Source: Bacillus mycoides | GTDB taxonomy: Bacteria > Bacillota > Bacilli > Bacillales > Bacillaceae_G | Length of the DNA stretch: 64,000 nt | NCBI RefSeq assembly: GCF_018742245.1 | Contig: NZ_CP036132.1 | Location: 2,971,001-3,035,000, forward strand | Direction of reading: 5' to 3' | Shown here: positions 45,771 to 53,224 of the stretch, one piece after another | Numbering within the stretch: position 1 is the first letter of the stretch | Layout of the letters: every line of letters starts with the position of its first letter | Notes under the pieces: model-generated | What the model was told of the DNA's origin: nothing | The model's database searches: none | Seen by the model: only the letters and a program-made list of their open reading frames with translations | Program-made: the position numbers and the translations under genes

Positions 45771-47528
45771 TCATTTTTTTAGAGTACCTGGTAATCCTTC
45801 TACTCCACCCTTGTATCTATAATGAGACCACATCTGTAACCTTCTTACAAATGTATCATAGTCAAGTGATGTGTCTATTATCTCTAATATTTCATTATGC
45901 GCTCGCTTAGAACCCGGCGCACGATGATGTTTCCCTGGTGGATTAATAAACTCAACATCTTTTGTTGGTGTTCTCAATTCTTGGATTTGTTTAGCACTTA
46001 TCCCCCATCTTTTAAAAGTAGGTGCTCTTGCAATCATTAACCATTCATGTAATTTTCCAGGCGATCTCAATCTTGAAGAAATTACTTTTTTAACTTCAGG
46101 ATTAGCCCACGCTATCTCTAATTCATCTAAAGTTATATTGTCAAACCACCTAATAAACTCACCATCTCTTACACTAGGAATATCTTTTGGGTTATAAATA
46201 TTAGTACGTGATGTAATTTTAACAAAATTATTTTGAATAACCTCCGATTTTCTTTGATTTGGAGTTTGTCTTTTTACTGTAGTTTCACCCGTACCCTTAC
46301 TAGCAAGAGAAGCCTCTACACCCTTAATCTTATCATCTATAATCTTATTACTTTCTGTATGATGCTTATTCACCCAGATTTGGAAATCTGTACCACCTTG
46401 TTTAGATATTAGTAAGCCATTTCCGTCAACTTCAAAACTTGCCGATTTGGCTGTCCTATCATCTATGCTTTTGGCTATTTTTTCGCCAAGTTGATACATC
46501 TTTCCATTTCCAGATTTCTCCATTTTAAGGCTCGCTAGTTTCAAACGGTCAAGCATAGTAGCTTTATTATCACGCAATGATTGTACCACATTTTTACCCA
46601 AATTTGGATTGAAACCAGGGATTCCTTCTTTGAATTTTAATAATTTCGCTAAATCAGCTAATTCATTCGTGCCTTTGAATGCTTTTACTCCTTTTCCTAC
46701 TGCTCCAACAACTGGAATTGCGTCTAATCCGCCAAAAATGATGTTTGCTGTGCGTTCTTCTTGGCTCAATTTCCGGTGTGTTCCCCAGTCTTCTCCGTCG
46801 ATACCGCTTTTTATTTGTACAGCGCCGTATACAACTGCGGCAGCGGTTCCGAGTGGCGGGCAAAGGATTGTTGCGATTATAATTCCTCCGCCTATTGCTA
46901 GGTCACGTATTGTTTCTAGTTTTTTCTGTTCATCTTCTATCGATTTGTATTCAAATCCTCGTGTGGATGGGACTACTTTCTTGTATTCTTCATAATTTAG
47001 TTTTGCATCTGGATTTTGTTTTTTTAGTTCTTTGTATTCCCCTCTCAGTACGTTATCAAATGCAGGTGAATCTTTAAAAATATCTTCTACTGTTATTTTA
47101 TCTTTTTTTGTTTTTATTGTTTGCGGTACACTTCCGTATCCCGCGTGCGCATCTGGTAATACTGTCGTTGTTGTAGAGCCAATTCGGTTATTTGTTTCGA
47201 AACTAAGAATAGATGTATCTCTCATTTTTTGAGCGAATTTATCCATTTCTACTAAAAAAGGTTTATCTATATGTTCAGATACCAATCGCCCTGCTTCTCC
47301 GCAATATTTTTGTAATGTCGAATAGCTCTCGAGTAACTCCCCGATTTTTCGCGATTGATCTTTTGGGTTAAAATGTATACTACCATCTGAGTCTAAATCT
47401 CGTATTCTTCCATCAATTTTTTTTAATGATTCATTTGCGTCCCGTAATTTTATGAGTGCATCTTTTGTAATTCGATTCATACCATCTCCCATGTCTTGCC
47501 ATGGTTCAGGTCTATATTTCACATCCAT
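45771..47528 (-). CDS. Polymorphic toxin with pre-toxin TG domain and nuclease-like C-terminal tip
   Basis: 585 residues. The N-terminal helical region (about 1-200; RITKDALIKLRDANESLKKI) resembles the type VII-secreted YwqJ/LXG-type head. A hydrophobic stretch (about 212-240) is followed by a pre-toxin TG motif (HRKLSQEERTANIIFGGLDA, IPVVGAVGKG). The KGTGE junction is at residues 411-415, then a variable toxin domain (416-585). The tip contains GKHHRAPGSKRAHNEILEII and HYRYKGG, a His-rich HNH-like pattern, so a nuclease is likely but unproven. The partner proteins upstream and Imm22 downstream complete the operon. Confidence 0.8.
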   Translation of the reverse strand: MDVKYRPEPWQDMGDGMNRITKDALIKLRDANESLKKIDGRIRDLDSDGSIHFNPKDQSRKIGELLESYSTLQKYCGEAGRLVSEHIDKPFLVEMDKFAQKMRDTSILSFETNNRIGSTTTTVLPDAHAGYGSVPQTIKTKKDKITVEDIFKDSPAFDNVLRGEYKELKKQNPDAKLNYEEYKKVVPSTRGFEYKSIEDEQKKLETIRDLAIGGGIIIATILCPPLGTAAAVVYGAVQIKSGIDGEDWGTHRKLSQEERTANIIFGGLDAIPVVGAVGKGVKAFKGTNELADLAKLLKFKEGIPGFNPNLGKNVVQSLRDNKATMLDRLKLASLKMEKSGNGKMYQLGEKIAKSIDDRTAKSASFEVDGNGLLISKQGGTDFQIWVNKHHTESNKIIDDKIKGVEASLASKGTGETTVKRQTPNQRKSEVIQNNFVKITSRTNIYNPKDIPSVRDGEFIRWFDNITLDELEIAWANPEVKKVISSRLRSPGKLHEWLMIARAPTFKRWGISAKQIQELRTPTKDVEFINPPGKHHRAPGSKRAHNEILEIIDTSLDYDTFVRRLQMWSHYRYKGGVEGLPGTLKK

Positions 47529-47560
47529 TTTGTTTTCATCCCCCAGCCGTATGGTGATTT

Positions 47561-47887
47561 CTACAACTTACTTAATCTTTCACGTAATTGTTCGTCCTTT
47601 TCAAGCATTTCTACACATACATTTCCTACAACTTTCGCCGATCTAGAATAGTGTTCAGCCAATTCAAGTGTTTTATGTAATATATCAGGATATTTTTCAA
47701 TTACTCTCATCGCTTCACCTTTTTGATAAAAATCACAGCTTAGTAAACTCTCAATATTCGTTCCAATGACGTCTACATGGATTGTATATATGTTTTCTAA
47801 CTTCATTACTATATCAAGTAGTTCTTGAAAATTAACTAATACTTCTTCTCCACCACTAGAACCGCCATCTCCCATTGATACTTGCAT
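47561..47887 (-). CDS. Small helical protein of the toxin operon
   Basis: 108 residues. MGDGGSSGGEEVLVNFQELL is followed by amphipathic helices (VMKLENIYTIHVDVIGTNIE, HKTLELAEHYSRSAKVVGNV) in WXG/LXG-partner style. The start overlaps the previous stop by one base (TAATG), with AGGAGG just upstream. It probably binds the toxin head for export. Confidence 0.65.
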   Translation of the reverse strand: MQVSMGDGGSSGGEEVLVNFQELLDIVMKLENIYTIHVDVIGTNIESLLSCDFYQKGEAMRVIEKYPDILHKTLELAEHYSRSAKVVGNVCVEMLEKDEQLRERLSKL

Positions 47888-48606
47888 TATTCAATACCTC
47901 CTAACGAGAATTGTCTCGGGTCAATTAATTTTTTATACGGCATTTTTAACACGTCATACAATTTCTTATTCACCGCATAGAGGCTCACCCAGTCATATCG
48001 ATTACGATCTACATCTATTTGAACGAAATCTTCTCCTTCAGTGAAATATAAGAAACATTCCCATTTTCCTCCTCTATTACTCCGAGGCCTCGTATACGTT
48101 TCCATCGCTATAACGTCTTTATTTGATAAACCTTTTTCCTCAAATGTTTGTTGTTCTGCCTCTGTCATTCTCTTTGAGAAAAATGTATCTTCTATTTCTC
48201 TCGGTTCTCTCAATAGGAAGGGAATACGTGTTAATAATGAAAAATATACGTCTGGTTTTGGTATGTAGTCGATCTCGTATTTTTTATTTGGCTCTACTTC
48301 TGTTAATACAGCCACTCGGTCTTTATCATGTTTCAAAAAACCAATTAATACATTATTAATTCTCGTGTATTCATGACAATTTTCATATTCCTTTAATAGC
48401 TCAATAATTTGAAAAGCTGCAGGGGTAATTCCATTTTCGCTTGTAAGTAAGCCTTTTTCTTTTAAACTCGTAGTTGCTTTCGTGACACATTCTTCATCAA
48501 GTAAAATAATTACGTCACGGTTTGGCAATCCAAATATATCCGTAACCCCAGCTGCACCTGCGAGAACATATAATTCAGCAGGTACAAAATTCATTTCTTT
48601 TCCCAT
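47887..48606 (-). CDS. DUF5081 family protein (type VII secretion operon, EspG-like role)
   Basis: About 239 residues. FVPAELYVLAGAAGVTDIFG, YIPKPDVYFSLLTRIPFLL, ETYTRPRSNRGGKWECFLYF and YDWVSLYAVNKKLYDVLKMP fit DUF5081, found next to LXG/YwqJ-type toxins and compared with EspG chaperones of ESX systems. Starts at 48606 (GAGGG 8 bases upstream) or 48621. Overlap with the next gene indicates coupled translation. Confidence 0.75.
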   Translation of the reverse strand: MGKEMNFVPAELYVLAGAAGVTDIFGLPNRDVIILLDEECVTKATTSLKEKGLLTSENGITPAAFQIIELLKEYENCHEYTRINNVLIGFLKHDKDRVAVLTEVEPNKKYEIDYIPKPDVYFSLLTRIPFLLREPREIEDTFFSKRMTEAEQQTFEEKGLSNKDVIAMETYTRPRSNRGGKWECFLYFTEGEDFVQIDVDRNRYDWVSLYAVNKKLYDVLKMPYKKLIDPRQFSLGGIE

Positions 48607-48628
48607 TCTTTTATCCCTCATTTCTCCA

Positions 48629-48934
48629 TCACAACTGTTTTATCGCCCTTACTTCCGGTCTATCTCCGTACGTCTGAATACTTTTATCTAACTCTTTCAA
48701 AGCTTTCGTATGTCCTTCAAATGCCTCTACCATTTCTGAGTTATATTGAATGATTAAATCTAGATAACTTAAAAAGGCATCTCTCGTTTTTCCATTCCAG
48801 TTCGCACATGTAACGTATGCTTTTAAGTTTTTCGCTTGATTTAAAGAATCCTTCATACCATTTTCAATATTTTGCGCGTAAGAAATGGCACTTGCAGTGT
48901 TACTTCCTATAATTTCAACCTCTTTACCACTCAT
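48629..48934 (-). CDS. WXG100-like / DUF5344 (YwqI-like) secretion partner
   Basis: 101 residues from ATG 48934 (GGGGGAA upstream). An ESAT-6-like helical hairpin: SYAQNIENGMKDSLNQAKNL, a central CANWNGKTRDAFLSYLD turn that places W-N-G like the WXG motif, then SEMVEAFEGHTKALKELDKS. It matches YwqI in size and position, between YwqH-like and DUF5081 genes. The frame's apparent N-terminal extension is the 3' part of the neighbouring gene and is not translated. Confidence 0.75.
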   Translation of the reverse strand: MSGKEVEIIGSNTASAISYAQNIENGMKDSLNQAKNLKAYVTCANWNGKTRDAFLSYLDLIIQYNSEMVEAFEGHTKALKELDKSIQTYGDRPEVRAIKQL

Positions 48935-48959
48935 GTTGATTCCCCCATTCTTTGTATGC

Positions 48960-49382
48960 TTAATGGATAAGTTTTTCAATTTCCTTTTTCTTTTCTTCAA
49001 AAGCCTTAGTCGCTGCAGCATATGCTGACGCTTTCTCCGCTTCTGCTTTCGCTTTATATTCCAAATACTTTGCATAAGCTGTGCCTATCGCAGAGCCAAC
49101 ATCACTTAATGCACTTTTAAAATAGGATACTAATGTATTTAATTCTTCGTCCTTTTCATGACGTTTTTGTTCAAATTCCACTGCCGGAATTTTATTAGCT
49201 TCTAAACCATTACTTTTACTCTCATAATCTCTCTTCGCTGATTCAGCCTCTTGAATGGATTGTTTTAACTCTCTTTCTTTATCTTTTAAATAATCATGTA
49301 ATCTATCATACTGATCTCGTTTCCTTGCGCTTTCCGTAAAACCCGATGCATTTAAAAAAGCTGTGTAAAATTCCTCTAACAT
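48960..49382 (-). CDS. Coiled-coil DUF5082 (YwqH-like) protein, first gene of the toxin operon
   Basis: 140 residues, the same length as B. subtilis YwqH. Long amphipathic helices (RLHDYLKDKERELKQSIQEA, AEAEKASAYAAATKAFEEKK). In B. subtilis the order ywqH-ywqI-ywqJ encodes a secretion pair and a deaminase toxin, and this operon follows that plan with DUF5081 added. GGGGGAGA before the ATG. No type VII secretion machinery genes are in the window, so it must use EssC/YukAB-like machinery encoded elsewhere. Confidence 0.75.
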   Translation of the reverse strand: MLEEFYTAFLNASGFTESARKRDQYDRLHDYLKDKERELKQSIQEAESAKRDYESKSNGLEANKIPAVEFEQKRHEKDEELNTLVSYFKSALSDVGSAIGTAYAKYLEYKAKAEAEKASAYAAATKAFEEKKKEIEKLIH

Positions 49383-49520
49383 CTTTCTCCCCCTTTATTA
49401 CAATAATTATGTAGTTAAATTCGTATATATAAACATGAATATTCATTACATTAAGAATTAACAAATAATTTTTTTGCATATTGCTATTTTATCAAAGGGG
49501 TTTTAACATTTCCATATTTT

Positions 49521-49680
49521 ATAAAGTGAAACTTTAATCAGTGGGGGTTTTGTTCACCCCCACTGATTATTAGCCTTCACCAATTGGGCGTTTATGGGCA
49601 GTTTAATCTCCCATCTAACTCCTTTGCTCCAGCTGAATTTCGAGGTGAGAGTTTTACTGCCCTCAAATAGCGGGATAAAA
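49521..49680 (-). repeat. bcr1-type repeat (about 160 bp)
   Basis: It opens with a hairpin AATCAGTGGGGGT (49536-49548) / ACCCCCACTGATT (49556-49568). It continues with GCCTTCACCAATTGGGCG, TTATGGGCAGTTTAATCTCC and CTGCCCTCAAATAGCGGGAT. I recall this as the abundant B. cereus group element bcr1, which is mobile and MITE-like. ATAAA occurs at both ends, as expected for its target duplication. A truncated second start lies at 49704. Confidence 0.75.
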
Positions 49681-49703
49681 AGCTTTCGCATTTTTCTTCA
49701 ATA

Positions 49704-49830
49704 AATGAAACTTTAATCACTGGGATTAATATGACTATGTATTTATGTGCAGAAATAATAAAAAACACTACCAATCGCAGTGTTTGGGCTACCTCCACAT
49801 GTCCATCAAGCTAAGAAAAGCGAACATCCA
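49704..49830. mobile_element. Truncated bcr1 start followed by an IS231-type end
   Basis: AATAAATGAAACTTTAATCA (49704 on) copies the start of the bcr1 repeat but stops after about 25 bases. Further right, GGCTACCTCCACATGTCCAT and CAAGCTAAGAAAAG (about 49788-49822) resemble the IS231 terminal repeat (ACCnCCACATnnCTATCAAGCTAA). No transposase follows. The same arrangement of pieces recurs at 59452-59713. Confidence 0.55.
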
Positions 49831-49933
49831 AAACAAAAAAGATGGCGAGGTTAATGTTGTAGTATTTGGAAAGCAGGCAGTCTCTAAAGCCTAGTTAAGC
49901 AGATACAGTAATCAAGTATTCTACGTTACGAAT

Positions 49934-49969
49934 GAAAAAGGATCTGATATGAATATCAGATCCTTTTTC
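49934..49969. terminator. Very strong bidirectional terminator
   Basis: GAAAAAGGATCTGATAT (49934-49950) is followed two bases later by its reverse complement (49953-49969). Terminal A- and T-runs work in both directions. A short open stretch before it (49833-49893, KDGEVNVVVFGKQAVSKA then stop) may be the tail of a lost gene. Confidence 0.8.
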
Positions 49970-50032
49970 ACTGCTTCTTTTATAAATTTAAGTTCTTCAT
50001 ACATACATCGTTTCACACAAGGTTGCTATTTA

Positions 50033-50203
50033 CTAGTACACGATAACCGGTTCATACGTGCTTAAATTATTATACACAGTATTTACAATACTAGAAGGCA
50101 GGTTCACACATCCTCTAGATCCGCCTTTTCCCGTAGCAATGCATAATTTATTTCCTTTAAGGAAAGGAAATATGTCCACTGGCTCTTTAATAGAATCAAA
50201 GTG
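50033..50203 (-). pseudogene. C-terminal remnant of an L,D-transpeptidase (YkuD)
   Basis: About 56 residues in one open frame: FLKGNKLCIATGKGGSRGCV and NLPSSIVNTVYNNLSTYEPV, ending at TAG 50033-50035. SRGCVNL is the YkuD active-site cysteine motif (usually SHGCxRL). No start, signal peptide or upstream half is present. It sits directly behind the VanY-type gene, whose stop is 5 bases upstream. Confidence 0.7.
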
Positions 50204-50208
50204 TATTT

Positions 50209-50964
50209 TTATTTACCAGACTTAATTTTTTCGCTGTACTCTTCTAAAGTTAACCCATTTTCTTTTAGATAAATAGCAACTTCTTTTCCTACATAACGAT
50301 AATGCCATGGCTCATACTTAATACCAGTAATATTCTCTTTATCTTTTGGATAGCGGAGAATAAACCCATACTCTGCGGCATTCTTATCTAACCATTTGAA
50401 TGCATCAGTAGTTTCAAATTTTGCATTTAAATCTTCTACAGTATTCTGCCATTCAACTGAAATAATGTCTAATGCTAATCCAGTGTGATGTTCGCTTGCA
50501 CCAGGATACTGAAGATATTCCAATGCCTTATCACTAGCCTCTTTATCCGACAAACCCTGAGATTTATAGCTTTTAACTGAAGCATCATAATAAGTTTGTT
50601 GTAATTTTATAGCTCGATAACCTGATCTTAAATAAAGGTTGATTCCCTCTTTTTTTGCAGCTGTTACCATATCCTGATAGGAAGTTGCAATTCTGCTATC
50701 GATTTTCATATTTGGCTTAGCATTTTGAGTGATACTTGTTAATTCAATTCCTAGTTCCTTTGATAACATATGCTCTCTATTTACAAGAATGATTCTCCAA
50801 TCATTAAGATCAGAGATAGGTAAAACATCTTTTTTATTCGCATTTATCTCATTTTTATTTTTATCGTTATTATTAGTAGTTTCCTGAGATGTTTGCTTTC
50901 CACTACAAGCAGCAAGACTCCATCCCATTGCCAATACCAATGCTAAAATTATAAATTTTTTAAT
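50209..50964 (-). CDS. VanY-type D-alanyl-D-alanine carboxypeptidase lipoprotein, apparent ATT start
   Basis: About 251 residues. Lipoprotein signal KKFIILALVLAMGWSLAAC, an Asn/Lys-rich stalk, then the peptidase M15B/VanY domain: LRSGYRAI, SEHHTGLALDI (zinc ligands His and Asp) and EPWHYRYVG (Glu and His). It trims terminal D-Ala from peptidoglycan stems. No ATG, GTG or TTG with a ribosome binding site precedes the signal peptide. The only codon placed correctly behind AGGGAATGAG is ATT at 50964-50962. The nearest standard start (TTG 50940) would cut off the basic n-region. Confidence 0.75.
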   Translation of the reverse strand: MKKFIILALVLAMGWSLAACSGKQTSQETTNNNDKNKNEINANKKDVLPISDLNDWRIILVNREHMLSKELGIELTSITQNAKPNMKIDSRIATSYQDMVTAAKKEGINLYLRSGYRAIKLQQTYYDASVKSYKSQGLSDKEASDKALEYLQYPGASEHHTGLALDIISVEWQNTVEDLNAKFETTDAFKWLDKNAAEYGFILRYPKDKENITGIKYEPWHYRYVGKEVAIYLKENGLTLEEYSEKIKSGK

Positions 50965-50988
50965 TGTATCTCATTCCCTTTTTGTTTA

Positions 50989-52224
50989 TTAGTCTTTATA
51001 CCAATTTCCCAACACATCTCTAGGAATCTCCTTGAAATCCTTCAAAGAAACGGGGCCGACAAATTTTTTAATCCCATGATTTTTAGAATCTTCATCCGAA
51101 TAATCTTTTAAAAATTGAATTTTAAATTGTTTCTTACCATCAGCATAGTCGGTTACTGTCGGTACGAGTGCCGCTTGTCGTATACCAAAAGTTTTATCTT
51201 CATACTTGACGAATTGTATATAAGATAGTCCTCCAACCAATGTTTCTAATTTTTCTTGAGCAGAAATAAGATTTCCAAGAGAATAATAGATTAGCGTTTC
51301 ATGTCCATCTTTATTTTGTTTCCACTCAACTGGTTGAATTACATGTGGATGATTTCCAATTACTACATCTACACCTAAATCTGTTAAATATTGAGCAACT
51401 TCTTTTTGTTGCTTTGAAGGTGTAGTGGTATATTCTACTCCCCAATGCACCATAACAATCACCATATCAGAGCTATTCTTTGCCTTTTCCACATCATTTT
51501 GGATCGCCTTTTTATCAATTAAATTTAATGCCCAAGACTTATCAGCTGCAACTTTAATTCCATTCGTACCGTATGTATAATTAAGTAGCGCAAAACGAAT
51601 ACCATTTTTTGTAATCGTTTTTATTTCATTGCGTTCATTTTGACTCTCATTAATGCCTAACGGGATAACATCCGGATATTTCTTCCAGTATTCTCTTGTA
51701 TTCATAACACCATTAATACCCATATCCATAGCATGATTTGTCGCTTGAGTCACTATATTGAATCCAGTGTCCACTAAAGATTGACCTACTTCTTCAGGTG
51801 TATTGAAAGTAGGATATCCCTGTACTTTTAGATTATTTCCTGCAATTGGAGTCTCCTGATTCACTATAGCAAGATCACTTGATTGAACAGCTTTTTTTAT
51901 ATTTTCATAAATATAGTGATAATCATATGAACCGTCTTTTTGTTTGCCATCTTTAATTACTGCATCATGATATAAATTATCACCCGTTGCTATTAAATTC
52001 ACAACCGATTCTACTTTTTTATCTTCATTAAAATTAGGAGACTGTTGAATAGGACTATTGTCTACCCAATTTGGTGCTTTTAATGATTTATCTATATTTG
52101 ATTGAGCAGGTGCTAATGAAGCTTTAGATGTCTTAACATCTGTATTACCGCAAGCGGTTAAAAGCACTAAAAAAATAAGACATAATAAAAAAAACTTTTT
52201 ACTTCTCTGTAAATTATGTAACAT
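50989..52224 (-). CDS. CapA/PgsA-like lipoprotein (poly-gamma-glutamate synthesis protein family)
   Basis: 411 residues. Lipobox LLTAC (Cys about 25), stalk, then a calcineurin-like metallophosphatase fold of the PGA_cap family: IATGDNLYHDAVIK, IVNQETPIAG, TQATNHAMDMG, MVHWGVEYT and VIGNHPHVIQPVEW. In B. anthracis CapA takes part in capsule export. Single-copy paralogues such as this, outside a cap operon, have undefined roles. The gene is upstream of the VanY gene by 24 bases and likely cotranscribed, suggesting a cell-wall task. Confidence 0.85.
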   Translation of the reverse strand: MLHNLQRSKKFFLLCLIFLVLLTACGNTDVKTSKASLAPAQSNIDKSLKAPNWVDNSPIQQSPNFNEDKKVESVVNLIATGDNLYHDAVIKDGKQKDGSYDYHYIYENIKKAVQSSDLAIVNQETPIAGNNLKVQGYPTFNTPEEVGQSLVDTGFNIVTQATNHAMDMGINGVMNTREYWKKYPDVIPLGINESQNERNEIKTITKNGIRFALLNYTYGTNGIKVAADKSWALNLIDKKAIQNDVEKAKNSSDMVIVMVHWGVEYTTTPSKQQKEVAQYLTDLGVDVVIGNHPHVIQPVEWKQNKDGHETLIYYSLGNLISAQEKLETLVGGLSYIQFVKYEDKTFGIRQAALVPTVTDYADGKKQFKIQFLKDYSDEDSKNHGIKKFVGPVSLKDFKEIPRDVLGNWYKD

Positions 52225-52381
52225 GTGATCCTCTTTTCTATTTTATTACTTATAACCAGTTCTAACAAATAACTTTTTAAAACAGTGTATTGTGGTTTTT
52301 ACACTTAATTATGGAAGGGTTACATCTGCTTCGGAATATGTGGATAATCGTTTTCAACTTTCTAACAATCTATCGATTCCA

Positions 52382-52498
52382 TCAGAATTGATAGATTGCT
52401 AGAAAAACATTATCCACGAGGATATCGACTAGATTCCAATAAACATCCTCCAGATATTGAATTTGATATACCCGTTCCAATTGTAGTAGCTGGTTAAT
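52382..52498 (+). pseudogene. C-terminal remnant of a regulator (GyrI/AraC-effector-like)
   Basis: An open stretch IDRLLEKHYPRGYRLDSNKH, PPDIEFDIPVPIVVAG then TAA. The pattern HYPxGYxLD...IEFDIPVPI is like the end of GyrI-like effector-binding domains. There is no start or DNA-binding part. A terminator follows. Confidence 0.4.
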
Positions 52499-52503
52499 CT
52501 AAA

Positions 52504-52540
52504 CAAGAGAGGAGAATAGTTCATATAGCCTCCTCTCTTG
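52504..52540. terminator. Terminator between two remnants
   Basis: CAAGAGAGGAG (52504-52514) pairs with CTCCTCTCTTG (52530-52540). Confidence 0.65.
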
Positions 52541-52542
52541 CT

Positions 52543-52836
52543 TTACGTTTGTGAGTGGCTCCAAAAAGAGGGAATCGTTGCCGGACCCCCTTTAGATATT
52601 GCGAAATCTTTGTAACTAATTTCTTTAAGTTGAGCGACAATCATTATACTGATAACAACAAGTAAGACCCAAGAACTTATTTTACCAATATACGAAAAAA
52701 GTATCAATATTTTCTGCGATCCATATAAAGAAGCCAATTAGGAGAAATGAAAAAGGAAGTGGCATTTTATATGTGTTGTTTCGCACTGTGAATTGTACAT
52801 AAATAAGTTTTAGCAAAAACAATAAATAAAGGCTCT
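52543..52836 (-). pseudogene. DUF817 membrane protein, truncated and internally deleted
   Basis: The first part, LYLLFLLKLIYVQFTVRNNT then YKMPLPFSFLLIGFFIWIAE and NIDTFF, is in one frame and ends at a stop. KISSWVLLVVISIMIVAQLK then ISYKDFAISKGGPA follows in another frame. Together they are the C-terminal half of DUF817, with the stretch between the last helices missing. The upstream half is cut off at 52836, beside an IS6-type end. Confidence 0.75.
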
Positions 52837-52852
52837 ATTGCAAAGTTTTCTA
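52833..52852. mobile_element. Possible solo IS6-family terminal repeat
   Basis: GGCTCTATTGCAAAGTTTTC resembles IS6/IS240/IS257-type ends (GGnnCTGTTGCAAAGTTT). It lies exactly where the DUF817 remnant is cut. No transposase or second end was seen. Confidence 0.35.
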
Positions 52853-52951
52853 CATGAAGCTACACTCTAGAAAATAGGATCTAGGAGAATTGGGCATGTC
52901 TTTTCGTTCTTCCCAGAAAATATATTTCCCTTCACTGATCAATTGTAAAAA

Positions 52952-52994
52952 AACAAGCCATCCAATTCATAGAGGATGAATTGGATGGCTTGTT
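52952..52994 (-). terminator. Strong terminator of the NETI/MFS pair
   Basis: A 19-bp perfect stem (52952-52970 / 52976-52994) with loop AGAGG, followed on the minus strand by TTTTTTT. It ends the leftward transcription unit. Confidence 0.9.
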
Positions 52995-53023
52995 CTGTAT
53001 CAAAAAGAAAATCTGTTATTTGA

Positions 53024-53224
53024 TTACTTCAATTTCCCCTCAAAAACAATTTTTCTACCACACGGTTCAACTTCTGTTTTCCCGTCTTTCTTCACTTCAT
53101 GAAAGATTGGCTCTTCCATGCGACGAGACGGTGCATATCCTTCTTGTTCCATACGTGCTAAACAGTCTGTAATTGTTTCGTTTTCTAGTACTTCAAATTT
53201 CTTTTTATTAGGTTGTTTTGTCAT
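53024..53224 (-). CDS. NETI motif-containing protein
   Basis: 66 residues with the diagnostic [20 protein letters not shown] (NETI) and the ending [10 protein letters not shown]. Function unknown; in other bacilli it is found near purine genes (yebG). The start overlaps the MFS gene's end by 17 bases, so the pair is cotranscribed. Confidence 0.85.
   Translation of the reverse strand: MTKQPNKKKFEVLENETITDCLARMEQEGYAPSRRMEEPIFHEVKKDGKTEVEPCGRKIVFEGKLK

Noticed and set aside
49592..49798. Leftward 68-codon open frame
   Set aside because: Lies inside the bcr1-type repeat and has no ribosome binding site or recognisable product.
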